Below, piece by piece: positions 1-8,623 of a DNA stretch of 8,686 nt. The notes beneath the pieces were generated by a model, which worked only from the letters and a program-made list of their open reading frames with translations, did no database searches and had not been told where the DNA came from. Origin of the DNA: Nitrospirales bacterium (GTDB taxonomy: Bacteria; Nitrospirota; Nitrospiria; Nitrospirales; UBA2166); assembly GCA_029261375.1 (NCBI GenBank), contig JAJDBL010000380.1, positions 1-8,686 on the forward strand. The letters run 5' to 3'. The position numbers and the translations under genes are program-made. Numbering within the stretch: position 1 is the stretch's first letter; every line of letters starts with the position of its first letter.

Positions 1-666
1 ATTGTCAACGGTCAAGTTGCCTGCGAGATCCGAAATCTTCGTGGATGATTTCACTGTCCCGGTAGGATTCATGAATAGGATCCATACCGCTCCGTTACTA
101 CCAGACCCGCCACCATCACTATCTCCAGGTGCTCCGACGGCGAGTTCCTTGATGCCATCTCCGTCCAAATCGCCAAGTGCGGTGATCCCATGGCCAAATT
201 GATCAAAGTTCGCAATCGATCCTGTGAAGTTCCCTTGAGTACTTGATATTTTTGTATGGCTACTAACAGTCCCATCCACGTTCATGAACAGAATCCAGAC
301 CGCGCCTCGATTGGATCCGCCATCGCCATCTTGAGGAGCGCCCACTGCGAGATCTTCGACGCCATCGTTGTCCAGGTCCCAAATACCTGCGACGGCTCGC
401 CCAAATAGATCAGCATTGTCCAAAGAGCCCGTAAAGTTGCCTTGAGTATCCGAGATCTTCTGGAACGCGTTCACCTTGCCATCGGTGTCGAGAAAAATGA
501 CCCATACGGCACCCCGGCTTGTGCCACCGTCATCATCCCCGCTCGCCCCTGCCGCGAGATCGGGAATGCCATCATCATTCAAGTCTGCGATCTTCGCCAA
601 GGCAATGCCCAACTGGTCTCCACTAACTAGCGATCCAGTAAAATTCCCTTGGGTATCTGAGATCTT
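1..666 (-). repeat. Tandem 207-nt coding repeats (FG-GAP blades)
   Basis: The KIS signature recurs with its Ser codon starting at 660, 453, 246 and 33. The spacings are 207, 207 and 213 nt, that is 69, 69 and 71 residues; the last unit has a two-residue insertion in its Gly/Ser turn (GGGSGSNG). Three complete units and the start of a fourth are visible and the array continues past the left edge. Each unit carries one acidic DxDxDG-type loop (DLNDDGIPD, DLDNDGVED, DLDGDGIKE), as expected for calcium-binding FG-GAP repeats. These are protein-coding repeats, not CRISPR or intergenic repeats. Confidence 0.85.
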
Positions 667-1503
667 CCGTTGGGCTTTGACGGTACCAGCGGCTTTCATG
701 CTTACCGTGCTGAACGTCCAAGTAACTGGTGCTGGTAAGGGATGCCCTTTCGCATCTTTGACCGCCGTCGTGATGGTCACGGTATAGGTGGTTCCCGCAC
801 GTAACTGGCCCGCCATGCCATGGTGGAGGGCGCCCCCCGACAGTGTGAATGTCGCTTTCTTGGTCTCGTTGTTGAAGAACACAAAGCCTGGAACGGTTGC
901 TTCCCCACTCGCTACCGCTACCACACTCATGTTCGCTGTTGTCAGGCTCGACGCCTGCATCTTTTCGGAAAAGGTGGCACTGATTTCATGATTCAGTTGG
1001 ACATTGGTCGCTCCATTGGCTGGCAAGGTAGTCAGCACAGCTGGTGGACCCGGGACCACCATGGGTTGGCCTGATTCCGGTTGGGATAGGATAATTCGCA
1101 AGGTCGGCGTGGTGCCAGCGGCGATGGTGGTGGTGACAAAGCCATCGTAGAAAATGGAGCCAGTGGCATCCGCGTCGTGATACGCCAGAAGGGTAAACGT
1201 GCACGGGATTCCTGTTTGGACGGTCTGGGCCAAGGTAATCGGCGCGCCTGGAGCGAGGTTGACTTGTACTGTCCGCAGTGTCCCCGCGATTCCGACGCAG
1301 GTAACTTCCAACGCCACCGAACCGATCAGGGAGGGCAACTGCAACGTCTTCTTCCCTGCCACGGCCAGGGTTGATGGCGCGCGCGTCTGCACGGTCACAG
1401 TCGTCTCCTGCGCAGCCGCAAGAGACGACGCGCCCATGCTCGAAATGAACGCGACAAGAATCAGAGCAAGAAGAGCGCGATCATGAGGCACATGGGGTCT
1501 CAT
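1..1503 (-). CDS. Exported Ig-like (SbsA/Big_5) plus FG-GAP repeat protein, 3' end outside window
   Basis: Open from the ATG at 1503 through position 1 with no stop, giving at least 501 residues; the C-terminus is missing. Residues 1-36 form a signal peptide: an Arg/His-rich n-region, the hydrophobic stretch ALLALILVAFIS, and probable cleavage after ASSLAAA. Residues 37-160 are a beta-rich region I do not recognise. Residues about 162-277 match a bacterial Ig-like domain of the SbsA type (NGATNVQLNHEISATFSEKM at the start, WTFSTV at the end). From residue 282 come tandem units of about 69 residues with FG-GAP/integrin-alpha-like signatures: KISDTQGNFTGSL, then a Ca-binding-like DLDNDGVEDLAVGAP, then GAVWILFMN. 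Such repeats fold as beta-propeller blades in secreted or surface proteins, so adhesion or ligand binding is likely. It starts 12 nt after the preceding lipoprotein gene with no clear Shine-Dalgarno, so translational coupling is plausible. The missing end could carry a sorting signal or more repeats. Confidence 0.88.
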   Translation of the reverse strand, partial: MRPHVPHDRALLALILVAFISSMGASSLAAAQETTVTVQTRAPSTLAVAGKKTLQLPSLIGSVALEVTCVGIAGTLRTVQVNLAPGAPITLAQTVQTGIPCTFTLLAYHDADATGSIFYDGFVTTTIAAGTTPTLRIILSQPESGQPMVVPGPPAVLTTLPANGATNVQLNHEISATFSEKMQASSLTTANMSVVAVASGEATVPGFVFFNNETKKATFTLSGGALHHGMAGQLRAGTTYTVTITTAVKDAKGHPLPAPVTWTFSTVSMKAAGTVKAQRKISDTQGNFTGSLVSGDQLGIALAKIADLNDDGIPDLAAGASGDDDGGTSRGAVWVIFLDTDGKVNAFQKISDTQGNFTGSLDNADLFGRAVAGIWDLDNDGVEDLAVGAPQDGDGGSNRGAVWILFMNVDGTVSSHTKISSTQGNFTGSIANFDQFGHGITALGDLDGDGIKELAVGAPGDSDGGGSGSNGAVWILFMNPTGTVKSSTKISDLAGNLTVDN

Positions 1504-1515
1504 AGATAGCAAGCG

Positions 1516-3579
<2,064 letters not shown>

Positions 3580-3609
3580 GCCGTTGCTCTCCGTCATTCA
3601 GAAAGTTGA

Positions 3610-4725
3610 TTAAAACCCTAAATCCAAGGTCAGTGTTCCGGTAGGCTGTCTTCCGCCGATAATGGCGGCCTCCATTCGCGTCATCTCCGGCGTAATTTGC
3701 ACTGACGCTGGAGTCAGTTGCGGGAGGACAATGACGGGTGCCGTGGGTGTTACTACAACTGCCCCAGTGCCGCCGGTCGTTCCACCGCCCGTTGTTCCGC
3801 CCCCGGTTGACCCGCCGTCGGTTGTCCCACCGTCGGTTGTCCCGCCATCGGTTGTTCCACCGCCGGTCGTCCCGCCTGTGACAGTACCAACTACTGTAAC
3901 TCCCGTGGTCAATTCGACGAGTACCGTTGGAGTTTGACCTTGGCTAGCCAAGGTCTCTGTGGATTTTGTTTCTGGGGGGCTTGACTCGCTCTTTACGTTG
4001 GTTGCGTTAATGTTGTTGACTACCGTTGGAACGTTGCTAAATGGTGTAGGAACAGACGGCGCCCCTCCCGGTCCCGCGAATGAAAAGCTCCCGGTTGGGA
4101 TCGTGACGGTCCCCTGCGGGGTGGTAAAGGAGGCTGATCCATTGAGAAGAGCCGCGCCTGTTCCGCCTGGTGCAACGACGGGAGGCGCTTGGGCGACGTC
4201 AAATGATGCTGGGACGGCGAGGCCGTCCGCTGTTTCTGTTGGGGGCTCAACCCAGATGACCATATAGGTTCCACGGGCGGCCACCGAGGCCGTGTTGGTG
4301 TGGACTTCAAATTTCGACCCTAAACCGAGAAAGGTCCTTCCCACCAATACGCGTATTTTGCCTTTAATCAGGTTCACGATCGCGCTTCGCTGGTCGGTGT
4401 TGGGGTCAAACACGTGCTCGGTAATCTCGACCGAGCTATTTTCCCCGAGGGTGATGATACTGTCATCAATGAACAGAGCCTTCGTGCGAGAATTTGGACC
4501 GGTGGTGATGACATCACGGAACAAGACTCCGTCACGCACCTTGACGGGTAGGGCGGTGCTTTCGCCGGGATGGGTAACTGTGACTGCGCCTTTCGCAATG
4601 GTATAACTGCCAATTGATTTTGCCGCATCGGTTTGGGCAACACTGCTAGAAGCCCAGAACGCCACTGTCGCGAATACAATGGCGGATACTATCGTTATGA
4701 CCGTTGTTCCGTGTCGCTTAATCAT
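3610..4725 (-). CDS. Exported FecR-domain protein with Gly/Thr repeat tail
   Basis: 371 residues. The ATG has a strong GGAGG at 4733-4737, seven bases upstream. Residues 1-30 are a signal peptide (MIKRHG, hydrophobic core, cleavage after ASSSVA). Residues about 38-158 match a FecR domain: VKVRDGVLFRDVITTGPNSR, LFIDDSIITLGENSSVEI, VNLIKGKIRVLV, FEVHTNTASVAARGTYM. Residues 159-282 are low-complexity Pro/Thr/Val. About 283-320 is a GGTTD/GGGTT repeat, and the protein ends in a strand-like TGTLTLDLGF. Classic FecR is an inner-membrane anti-sigma regulator with a cytoplasmic N-terminus. This one has a cleavable signal peptide, no cytoplasmic domain and no ECF sigma factor beside it in the window, so it is more likely a periplasmic or surface protein using the FecR fold structurally. 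It is the first gene of the probable operon with the lipoprotein and the FG-GAP protein. Confidence 0.88.
   Translation of the reverse strand: MIKRHGTTVITIVSAIVFATVAFWASSSVAQTDAAKSIGSYTIAKGAVTVTHPGESTALPVKVRDGVLFRDVITTGPNSRTKALFIDDSIITLGENSSVEITEHVFDPNTDQRSAIVNLIKGKIRVLVGRTFLGLGSKFEVHTNTASVAARGTYMVIWVEPPTETADGLAVPASFDVAQAPPVVAPGGTGAALLNGSASFTTPQGTVTIPTGSFSFAGPGGAPSVPTPFSNVPTVVNNINATNVKSESSPPETKSTETLASQGQTPTVLVELTTGVTVVGTVTGGTTGGGTTDGGTTDGGTTDGGSTGGGTTGGGTTGGTGAVVVTPTAPVIVLPQLTPASVQITPEMTRMEAAIIGGRQPTGTLTLDLGF
3775..3879 (-). repeat. 15-nt tandem repeat encoding the Gly/Thr tail of the FecR protein
   Basis: Seven imperfect 15-nt units (plus strand ggttgtcccaccgtc-like) encode GGTTD, GGSTG and GGGTT pentapeptides. 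The three GGTTD units are the most alike and suggest recent duplication. The period keeps the reading frame, so copy changes alter linker length only. The segment is probably a flexible, exposed linker. Confidence 0.85.
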
Positions 4726-4738
4726 CGTTTTTCCTCCG
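4726..4738 (-). promoter_or_regulatory. Strong ribosome binding site for the FecR gene
   Basis: GGAGG (complement of 4733-4737) lies seven bases before the ATG. It is the strongest Shine-Dalgarno in the window and fixes this start. The other minus-strand genes have weaker sites or none that I can see. Confidence 0.8.
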
Positions 4739-4772
4739 CGCCAATTAATCGTCGTTTCCTAATCATAGCCTT

Positions 4773-4874
4773 GTTAGCCTATTGAGCATAGGGGCTAACT
4801 TCACATCAAAGCTGTGACACTCGTCACCTGACCTCCCCGGCCGGTTTCGGCGGAGAACAGAGACTGGCGGAGGC
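4773..4874 (-). promoter_or_regulatory. Hairpin-rich 5' leader of the FecR operon
   Basis: Reading the minus strand, several inverted repeats follow one another. GCCTCC (4874-4869) pairs with GGAGGT (4836-4831) and encloses a small GCCG-AAAC-CGGC hairpin (4851-4840). GTGAC-GAGT-GTCAC follows (4827-4814). Then a stem-loop with 10-bp arms and a 2-nt bulge, GTTAGCC(CC)TAT / ATAGGCTAAC, spans 4799-4773. If transcription starts just after the TATAAT, all of these lie in the untranslated leader. I could not match it to a riboswitch class I know. It could instead be protein-binding operator DNA. Confidence 0.4.
4813..4828. promoter_or_regulatory. CRP-like palindromic site
   Basis: Plus strand TGTGACACTCGTCACC matches the CRP-family pattern TGTGA-N6-TCACA at nine of ten conserved bases. 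It lies about 53 bases downstream of the candidate -10, where a bound regulator would repress rather than activate, unless the true promoter lies closer to the FecR gene. A single such match can occur by chance. Confidence 0.3.
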
Positions 4875-4880
4875 TTAGAT

Positions 4881-4909
4881 ATTATAGACGTGCAAACGAG
4901 AAAGATAAA
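4881..4909 (-). promoter_or_regulatory. Candidate sigma70-type promoter for the FecR operon
   Basis: A perfect TATAAT lies at 4886-4881 on the minus strand. A weak -35 (TTTATC, 4909-4904) sits 17 bases upstream. Transcription would begin near 4874, leaving a leader of about 150 nt before the FecR ATG. The -10 is convincing; the -35 matches consensus at only three positions, so an activator or a different sigma factor may be needed. Confidence 0.45.
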
Positions 4910-4929
4910 CGCGTAAGAAGAAAAAGCTT

Positions 4930-6519
4930 CTAGAACGATCCGCTGCCCACGAGTGCGAACACACTTCGATTGTAGTCAAAGGCCCCGATGTTCGATTGGT
5001 TTCGTGTGTAGAGATACTGCAAACCAACGGAGTATGACTCTCCAATGGGCTTGGTAACGGTAACGGAGACGTTCATGATGTCATCGAAGCGTTCGGAGAG
5101 TGTAGGCGAGAACTCGTTGGGTCCGATGTAGTCTTGAATGTAGTAGTCAAATCCAGTGTCCAGTCGAAACGTGTAGAACGGCGGCGCCGTCAGACCTACG
5201 TTAAATCTGTGGCCTTGGTAATCCCAAGTCTGGCTCCGCGTGTCATCGACATCAAAGGTATATCCGGCCCTCACGTTTCCCTGCCGTTCCGCGAAGAGGA
5301 GAAACTGTGTCAGCCCGAACAGGTGATTGTCGCCATCGCGGTCTGAGTTTTCCGGGAAGAGAAGATCATCATCGTTAAAATCTTTTGTCTGAAAACGATA
5401 CTGAATCTGTGTCAGCATATCACCTGGTTCAGCAATCATGAGCATGGGATTTAAGGAATGACCTACCATATATGCCTCACGACCGACTGAAAAGGCATCG
5501 AGCTTATACTCCATTCTCGCACGCACATTGTCTGCCATCTGATATGTTCCAAAGAGTGTTGGCGAGTGTGCCTGGACGTCGAATTCATCCAATTCAGCGT
5601 GGAAGCTTTGATAAAACGAGTAGGAAGCTCCCAGCACCATGTTCTCGGTCTCTTTAAACCTGAACTCGCCTCGGCCATACATGGTCGTTTTGTAATCGTC
5701 CTGCCGCGAAATATCTTCCGGACGTGCGCCACCAGGAGCCTGTAGAATGACGTTGTCATCGTATTGCGGGCTTACCATGAAGCTCAAATCCCAAGATTTC
5801 TTTTTCTTCTGGCCTTTCGGCTTTCCCGCCTTGACCTGCTCAAGAAGATCTCGAGAGGACTTTCCTAGAGCCGAATCTGGGTCTGTGGCAATCACGGATT
5901 CGAAGGCATCCTTTGCTTCGTCGCGAAGATTTGCTCGAAAATAGGCAATCCCGCTTTGGTATTGCGCCGAGGAAGTCAAATCCGGGTCGAGCAGTGCCGA
6001 GCGTTCGAAACGTGGTGGGGCTTCACTGTATCGTTCCAACTTGTTCAACGTCAGCCCCTGATAGAAATACGGAAGGGGCTTCGTTGAATCCTCGTCGACA
6101 GCGGAGGAAAACTGTTGCAGAGCCTGTTCGTATTTCTCGAGGTTAAATTGTGACACCCCGAGGTTGAAACGAGCATCTGTAAATGTCGGGTCACGCTCGA
6201 GTAACTTGAGGAGCAACGTTTCGGCAGCGGCATAGCCTTTTGTCCTGTTGTTGGTCAGTGCGAGATAGAAACTGGCTTCGTTGTCGCTTGGTTTGGCCTC
6301 GAGCGCCTTCCCAAGTTCGGCTCTGGCAGCGTCGTACTCCCCAAGATCGAACATTGCCACACCTTTTGTATAGTGGAGTTCGTAGTCCTGGGTTGCTCGT
6401 TCAGACGATTGGCTCAAAGCCACCGTCGGAAGGCAGGGGGTGAGGAGAAGGATGGTGATCGCGCAGATCGTCCAGCGCGCTCGGTAGCCTTGGCCTGATT
6501 TGCAGTATGGGTAAAACAT
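4930..6519 (-). CDS. TPR-containing outer-membrane beta-barrel protein
   Basis: 529 residues from ATG 6519. The frame opens upstream at a TTG (6531), but the ATG gives a more usual start and signal peptide; neither has a good Shine-Dalgarno. Residues 1-37 are a signal peptide (positive n-region, TICAITILLLTPCLPTVA, then LSQS). Residues about 42-230 hold five to six TPR units (for example FDLGEYDAARAELGKALEAK, YEQALQQFSSAVDEDS, DEAKDAFESVIATDP), which form a periplasmic helical scaffold. After a basic linker (KGQKKKK), residues about 243-529 show alternating aromatic beta-strands beginning SFMVSPQYDDNVIL and ending FALVGSGSF. The terminal Phe is the usual BAM-recognised signature. An N-terminal TPR plus C-terminal barrel resembles Slam-type lipoprotein translocators and exopolysaccharide export proteins. 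It lies upstream of three genes for exported proteins in the same direction, so an export or anchoring role for them is a reasonable inference. I cannot assign a named family. Confidence 0.85.
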   Translation of the reverse strand: MFYPYCKSGQGYRARWTICAITILLLTPCLPTVALSQSSERATQDYELHYTKGVAMFDLGEYDAARAELGKALEAKPSDNEASFYLALTNNRTKGYAAAETLLLKLLERDPTFTDARFNLGVSQFNLEKYEQALQQFSSAVDEDSTKPLPYFYQGLTLNKLERYSEAPPRFERSALLDPDLTSSAQYQSGIAYFRANLRDEAKDAFESVIATDPDSALGKSSRDLLEQVKAGKPKGQKKKKSWDLSFMVSPQYDDNVILQAPGGARPEDISRQDDYKTTMYGRGEFRFKETENMVLGASYSFYQSFHAELDEFDVQAHSPTLFGTYQMADNVRARMEYKLDAFSVGREAYMVGHSLNPMLMIAEPGDMLTQIQYRFQTKDFNDDDLLFPENSDRDGDNHLFGLTQFLLFAERQGNVRAGYTFDVDDTRSQTWDYQGHRFNVGLTAPPFYTFRLDTGFDYYIQDYIGPNEFSPTLSERFDDIMNVSVTVTKPIGESYSVGLQYLYTRNQSNIGAFDYNRSVFALVGSGSF

Positions 6520-6622
6520 GATATGGCGCAACTTTTACCATGCTGGGGGGTATGGTGCAAGAGTTTTTCTTTTCGGATGCGATCTCGTTCGTGGCTTTCT
6601 CAGGTGATTGGTACTTGCATTT

Positions 6623-6739
6623 ATGGCTCGACCATCCTATTTGTTCTCAGTCCTTTACGTCTTTTTGTTGGGGACCACGAACATTTTCGTAAGCGCGCGG
6701 TTGACCATGATCGTTGTGCCTGAATTGGAGAGTGGGTGA
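6623..6739 (+). CDS. Possible 38-residue membrane peptide overlapping the methyltransferase start
   Basis: ATG 6623 to TGA 6737-6739 encodes MARPSYLFSVLYVFLLGTTN followed by IFVSARLTMIVVPELESG. It has one hydrophobic stretch (residues about 5-24) typical of a membrane segment. Its stop overlaps the methyltransferase ATG by one base (TGATG), a geometry seen in translationally coupled genes. There is no clear Shine-Dalgarno, so it may be chance; it could also be a leader peptide. No family recognised. Confidence 0.25.
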   Translation: MARPSYLFSVLYVFLLGTTNIFVSARLTMIVVPELESG

Positions 6740-7416
6740 TGCGGCAAATCTCCTCGGGTCTTCTGCGGCGCATGGCAGAGGCCCTCCATGACGATGTACG
6801 TGACGAAATGGCCATCCCCAGCTACCTCCATCTGAACCCATTGATTCGATGGATGGCTTGGCATCGTGTCCACCTGGTTGCACGCGCGTTGCGACAGATC
6901 TGTGTTGGACGATTCGATCGATCGTCGTGCGTGATCATGGACTATGGCTGTGGCACCGGCGTGTTGTTGGGCGAGGCGAGCCACTGTGCCGAGACAGTCT
7001 ATGGTGTTGACCTCCATCTTCAACCGGCGACGATGTTGGTGAATGAATGGAGGTTGGGAAATGTGCAGCTATTGTCGAACGTGGAATTTCAGCGTGCGCT
7101 TCCTTATCGATCTCTCGATCTGATTGTGGCGGCGGAAGTTCTAGAGCATGTCCAGGAGCTTCACGAGTGCCTTGCGTTGTTTCGAAGTCGCTTGCAGCCG
7201 GAAGGTCGGTTGCTGGTCAGTTTGCCGACCGAAAGCATGTTCTATCGTTTTGGGAGGCGTCTGGCCGGTTTTCACGGTCACTACCACGTTTCAAACGCGG
7301 CAAGCATTCATCACGAGATCCTGGCCGCGGGTTTCCAGGCAGCGAACCTGAAGAAGACCCCTGGCCCTGGCCCTCTCGCAATCTATTGGATTGTTGAATA
7401 TACCCTGAGGATATAG
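6739..7416 (+). CDS. Class I SAM-dependent methyltransferase
   Basis: 225 residues from ATG 6739, which has GGAG eight bases upstream; GTG 6736 is an alternative in-frame start. The Rossmann methyltransferase motifs are clear: motif I MDYGCGTGVLL (67-77), an acidic ribose-binding residue in GVDLH (D91), and the LDLIVAAEVLEHV segment (126-138) typical of methyltransferase family 11/12-like enzymes. LQPEGRLLVSLPTES (152-166) fits the post-motif strand. The EVLEHV signature is common in small-molecule, quinone, lipid and sugar methyltransferases; the substrate cannot be read from the sequence. It is divergent from the TPR-barrel gene and convergent with the glycosyltransferase, so a role in surface glycan or lipid modification is possible but not shown. 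Confidence 0.88.
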   Translation: MRQISSGLLRRMAEALHDDVRDEMAIPSYLHLNPLIRWMAWHRVHLVARALRQICVGRFDRSSCVIMDYGCGTGVLLGEASHCAETVYGVDLHLQPATMLVNEWRLGNVQLLSNVEFQRALPYRSLDLIVAAEVLEHVQELHECLALFRSRLQPEGRLLVSLPTESMFYRFGRRLAGFHGHYHVSNAASIHHEILAAGFQAANLKKTPGPGPLAIYWIVEYTLRI

Positions 7417-7502
7417 CGTGTTGAGTAACTCGTCACATTCTGGATCGGAAGGATGCTTCTTGATCGTTGGAACGGTGTTCTGAAGTGTGTCTACAGGTTT
7501 TT

Positions 7503-8507
7503 TTATGTCTTCGCTCTGAGTTGTTCCAATGCGGAACGCTTGGCGTAGTAGAGAAGAGTTTCTTGATTCACGCGGATACGTACCAACATGTCGCCGATAA
7601 AGCCGGTGATGAGAGTTGAGATGCCTAGAAACGTTAGCGAACCGCCGACAAACCCAGCCCAGATGTGAGGTGTAAACGCATGTGTTTGGATGTAATGTAA
7701 TCCAAGAAACGAGAGAAAGCTTAGTCCGGGAATAAGGAAGATGCTGCTGATTGCAGTAAAAAAACGGAGTGGGTGATAGGAGATAAACGCACGGAGAATG
7801 ATCTGCATCGTCCTGAGGGCATAACGTGGAATGCTAGAGGCAATGCGTGAGGTGCCGAATTCTCTGGTGCCACGTACTTTGATCGGAATTTCCAGGATTG
7901 CAAGATTCTTATACGCCAGATCAAGAAATGTTTGTTGCGTATATGTGAATGTTCCAAAGAGACTGAGGCGAAGCAAGCCTTCTTGAGAGAAGCCCCGAAA
8001 TCCGCATGACACGTCATAGAACCTCTTCCCAGTAAGTCTGGAAACCAGAAACGTCAACCATCGGTTGCCCAAGTATTTTATGGTCGTCATCTCTGGAATG
8101 AGATCCTTCTGTATAAATCGCGATGCCGTGACCATGTGTGCCTCATTCTCGATAATCGCTTGAACTAGCAAGGGAATATCTGCTGGATTAAATTGCCCAT
8201 CGCCATCAATGTGGATCATGATATCGAAGTCTCTCCATAGCGCCCTGTGTACAGCATCTCGGAAAGTAAGGGCCAAACCAAGCGTGGTCGGGTGGTGTAT
8301 GACCTCGGCCCCGGCTTCGCGGGAGACCGCGGCACTGTTATCGGAAGATCCATCATCGATGACCACCACTTCAATGTTTCCGATCCCAGGGATGTCTCGT
8401 GGGACGCCAGCGATAACTCGGCCGACCGTGGCCTCCTCGTTCAAGCACGGGATGGCAATAAGAAGATTAAGGGCGTTGAGGTTAGGCTGTCGCGACGACT
8501 GTGTCAT
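7503..8507 (-). CDS. Family 2 glycosyltransferase, polyprenyl-phosphate (DPM1-like) type with two membrane helices
   Basis: 334 residues from ATG 8507. The open frame extends to a TTG at 8546, but neither start has a clear Shine-Dalgarno, and the ATG places the GT-A fold (LLIAIPCLNEEATVGRVI) near residue 15 as usual. Signature residues: nucleotide-binding VVVIDDGSSDNS (47-58), the metal-binding acidic motif HIDGDGQFNP (99-108), CGFRGFS (168-174) and RGTREFGTSR (212-221), seen in polyprenyl-phosphate sugar transferases. Two hydrophobic helices follow (about 249-270 and 283-306), then a basic cytoplasmic tail. Such enzymes move a sugar from a nucleotide donor to a polyprenyl phosphate on the cytoplasmic face of the inner membrane, supplying glycans for later transfer. 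The sugar is not identifiable. It ends convergently with the methyltransferase, 86 nt away. Confidence 0.9.
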   Translation of the reverse strand: MTQSSRQPNLNALNLLIAIPCLNEEATVGRVIAGVPRDIPGIGNIEVVVIDDGSSDNSAAVSREAGAEVIHHPTTLGLALTFRDAVHRALWRDFDIMIHIDGDGQFNPADIPLLVQAIIENEAHMVTASRFIQKDLIPEMTTIKYLGNRWLTFLVSRLTGKRFYDVSCGFRGFSQEGLLRLSLFGTFTYTQQTFLDLAYKNLAILEIPIKVRGTREFGTSRIASSIPRYALRTMQIILRAFISYHPLRFFTAISSIFLIPGLSFLSFLGLHYIQTHAFTPHIWAGFVGGSLTFLGISTLITGFIGDMLVRIRVNQETLLYYAKRSALEQLRAKT

Positions 8508-8594
8508 GTGATGGGTTGGTTGATTCCGCGAAAACAGTTGGCGCAATGCAGGTTTTTTTCACACATCGACGTAAGATGACTCGTATTTAAAACT

Positions 8595-8623
8595 ATCTGA
8601 TCGTACAGGCTTAACACTGTCAA
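8595..8623 (-). promoter_or_regulatory. Weak candidate promoter upstream of the glycosyltransferase
   Basis: A perfect TTGACA (-35, complement of 8618-8623) is followed after 17 bases by TCAGAT, a poor -10 matching consensus at three of six positions. The position, about 90 bases before the chosen start, is sensible, but the evidence is thin. I see nothing else coding in 8547-8686. Confidence 0.2.

Noticed and set aside
476..787. Plus-strand frames in the first 1.5 kb
   Set aside because: The whole region is one continuous minus-strand frame with signal peptide, Ig-like domain and FG-GAP repeats; the plus-strand frames are short and cross the repeat array without recognisable content.
3775..3879. 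Possible CRISPR-like array
   Set aside because: Units are directly adjacent 15-mers without spacers and keep the FecR reading frame, so they are coding tandem repeats.
4773..4880. Cyclic-di-GMP or cobalamin riboswitch
   Set aside because: I checked for the conserved core strings of these classes in the leader and did not find them; only generic inverted repeats are present.
4920..4937. Terminator after the TPR-barrel gene
   Set aside because: AGAAG-CTTTTT-CTTCT can fold, but the stem is five A/T-rich pairs and overlaps the stop codon with no following T run, so it is not a convincing terminator; read-through into the FecR operon remains possible.
6552..6692. 46-residue plus-strand frame starting MVQEFFFSDA
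   Set aside because: No credible ribosome binding site, odd aromatic-rich composition and overlap with the slightly better 6623-6739 frame; most likely chance.
7417..7504. Rho-independent terminator between the convergent genes
   Set aside because: There is a T7 run at about 7498-7504 and a 4-bp GAAC/GTTC palindrome, but the palindrome is too short and too far from the T run to call a terminator.
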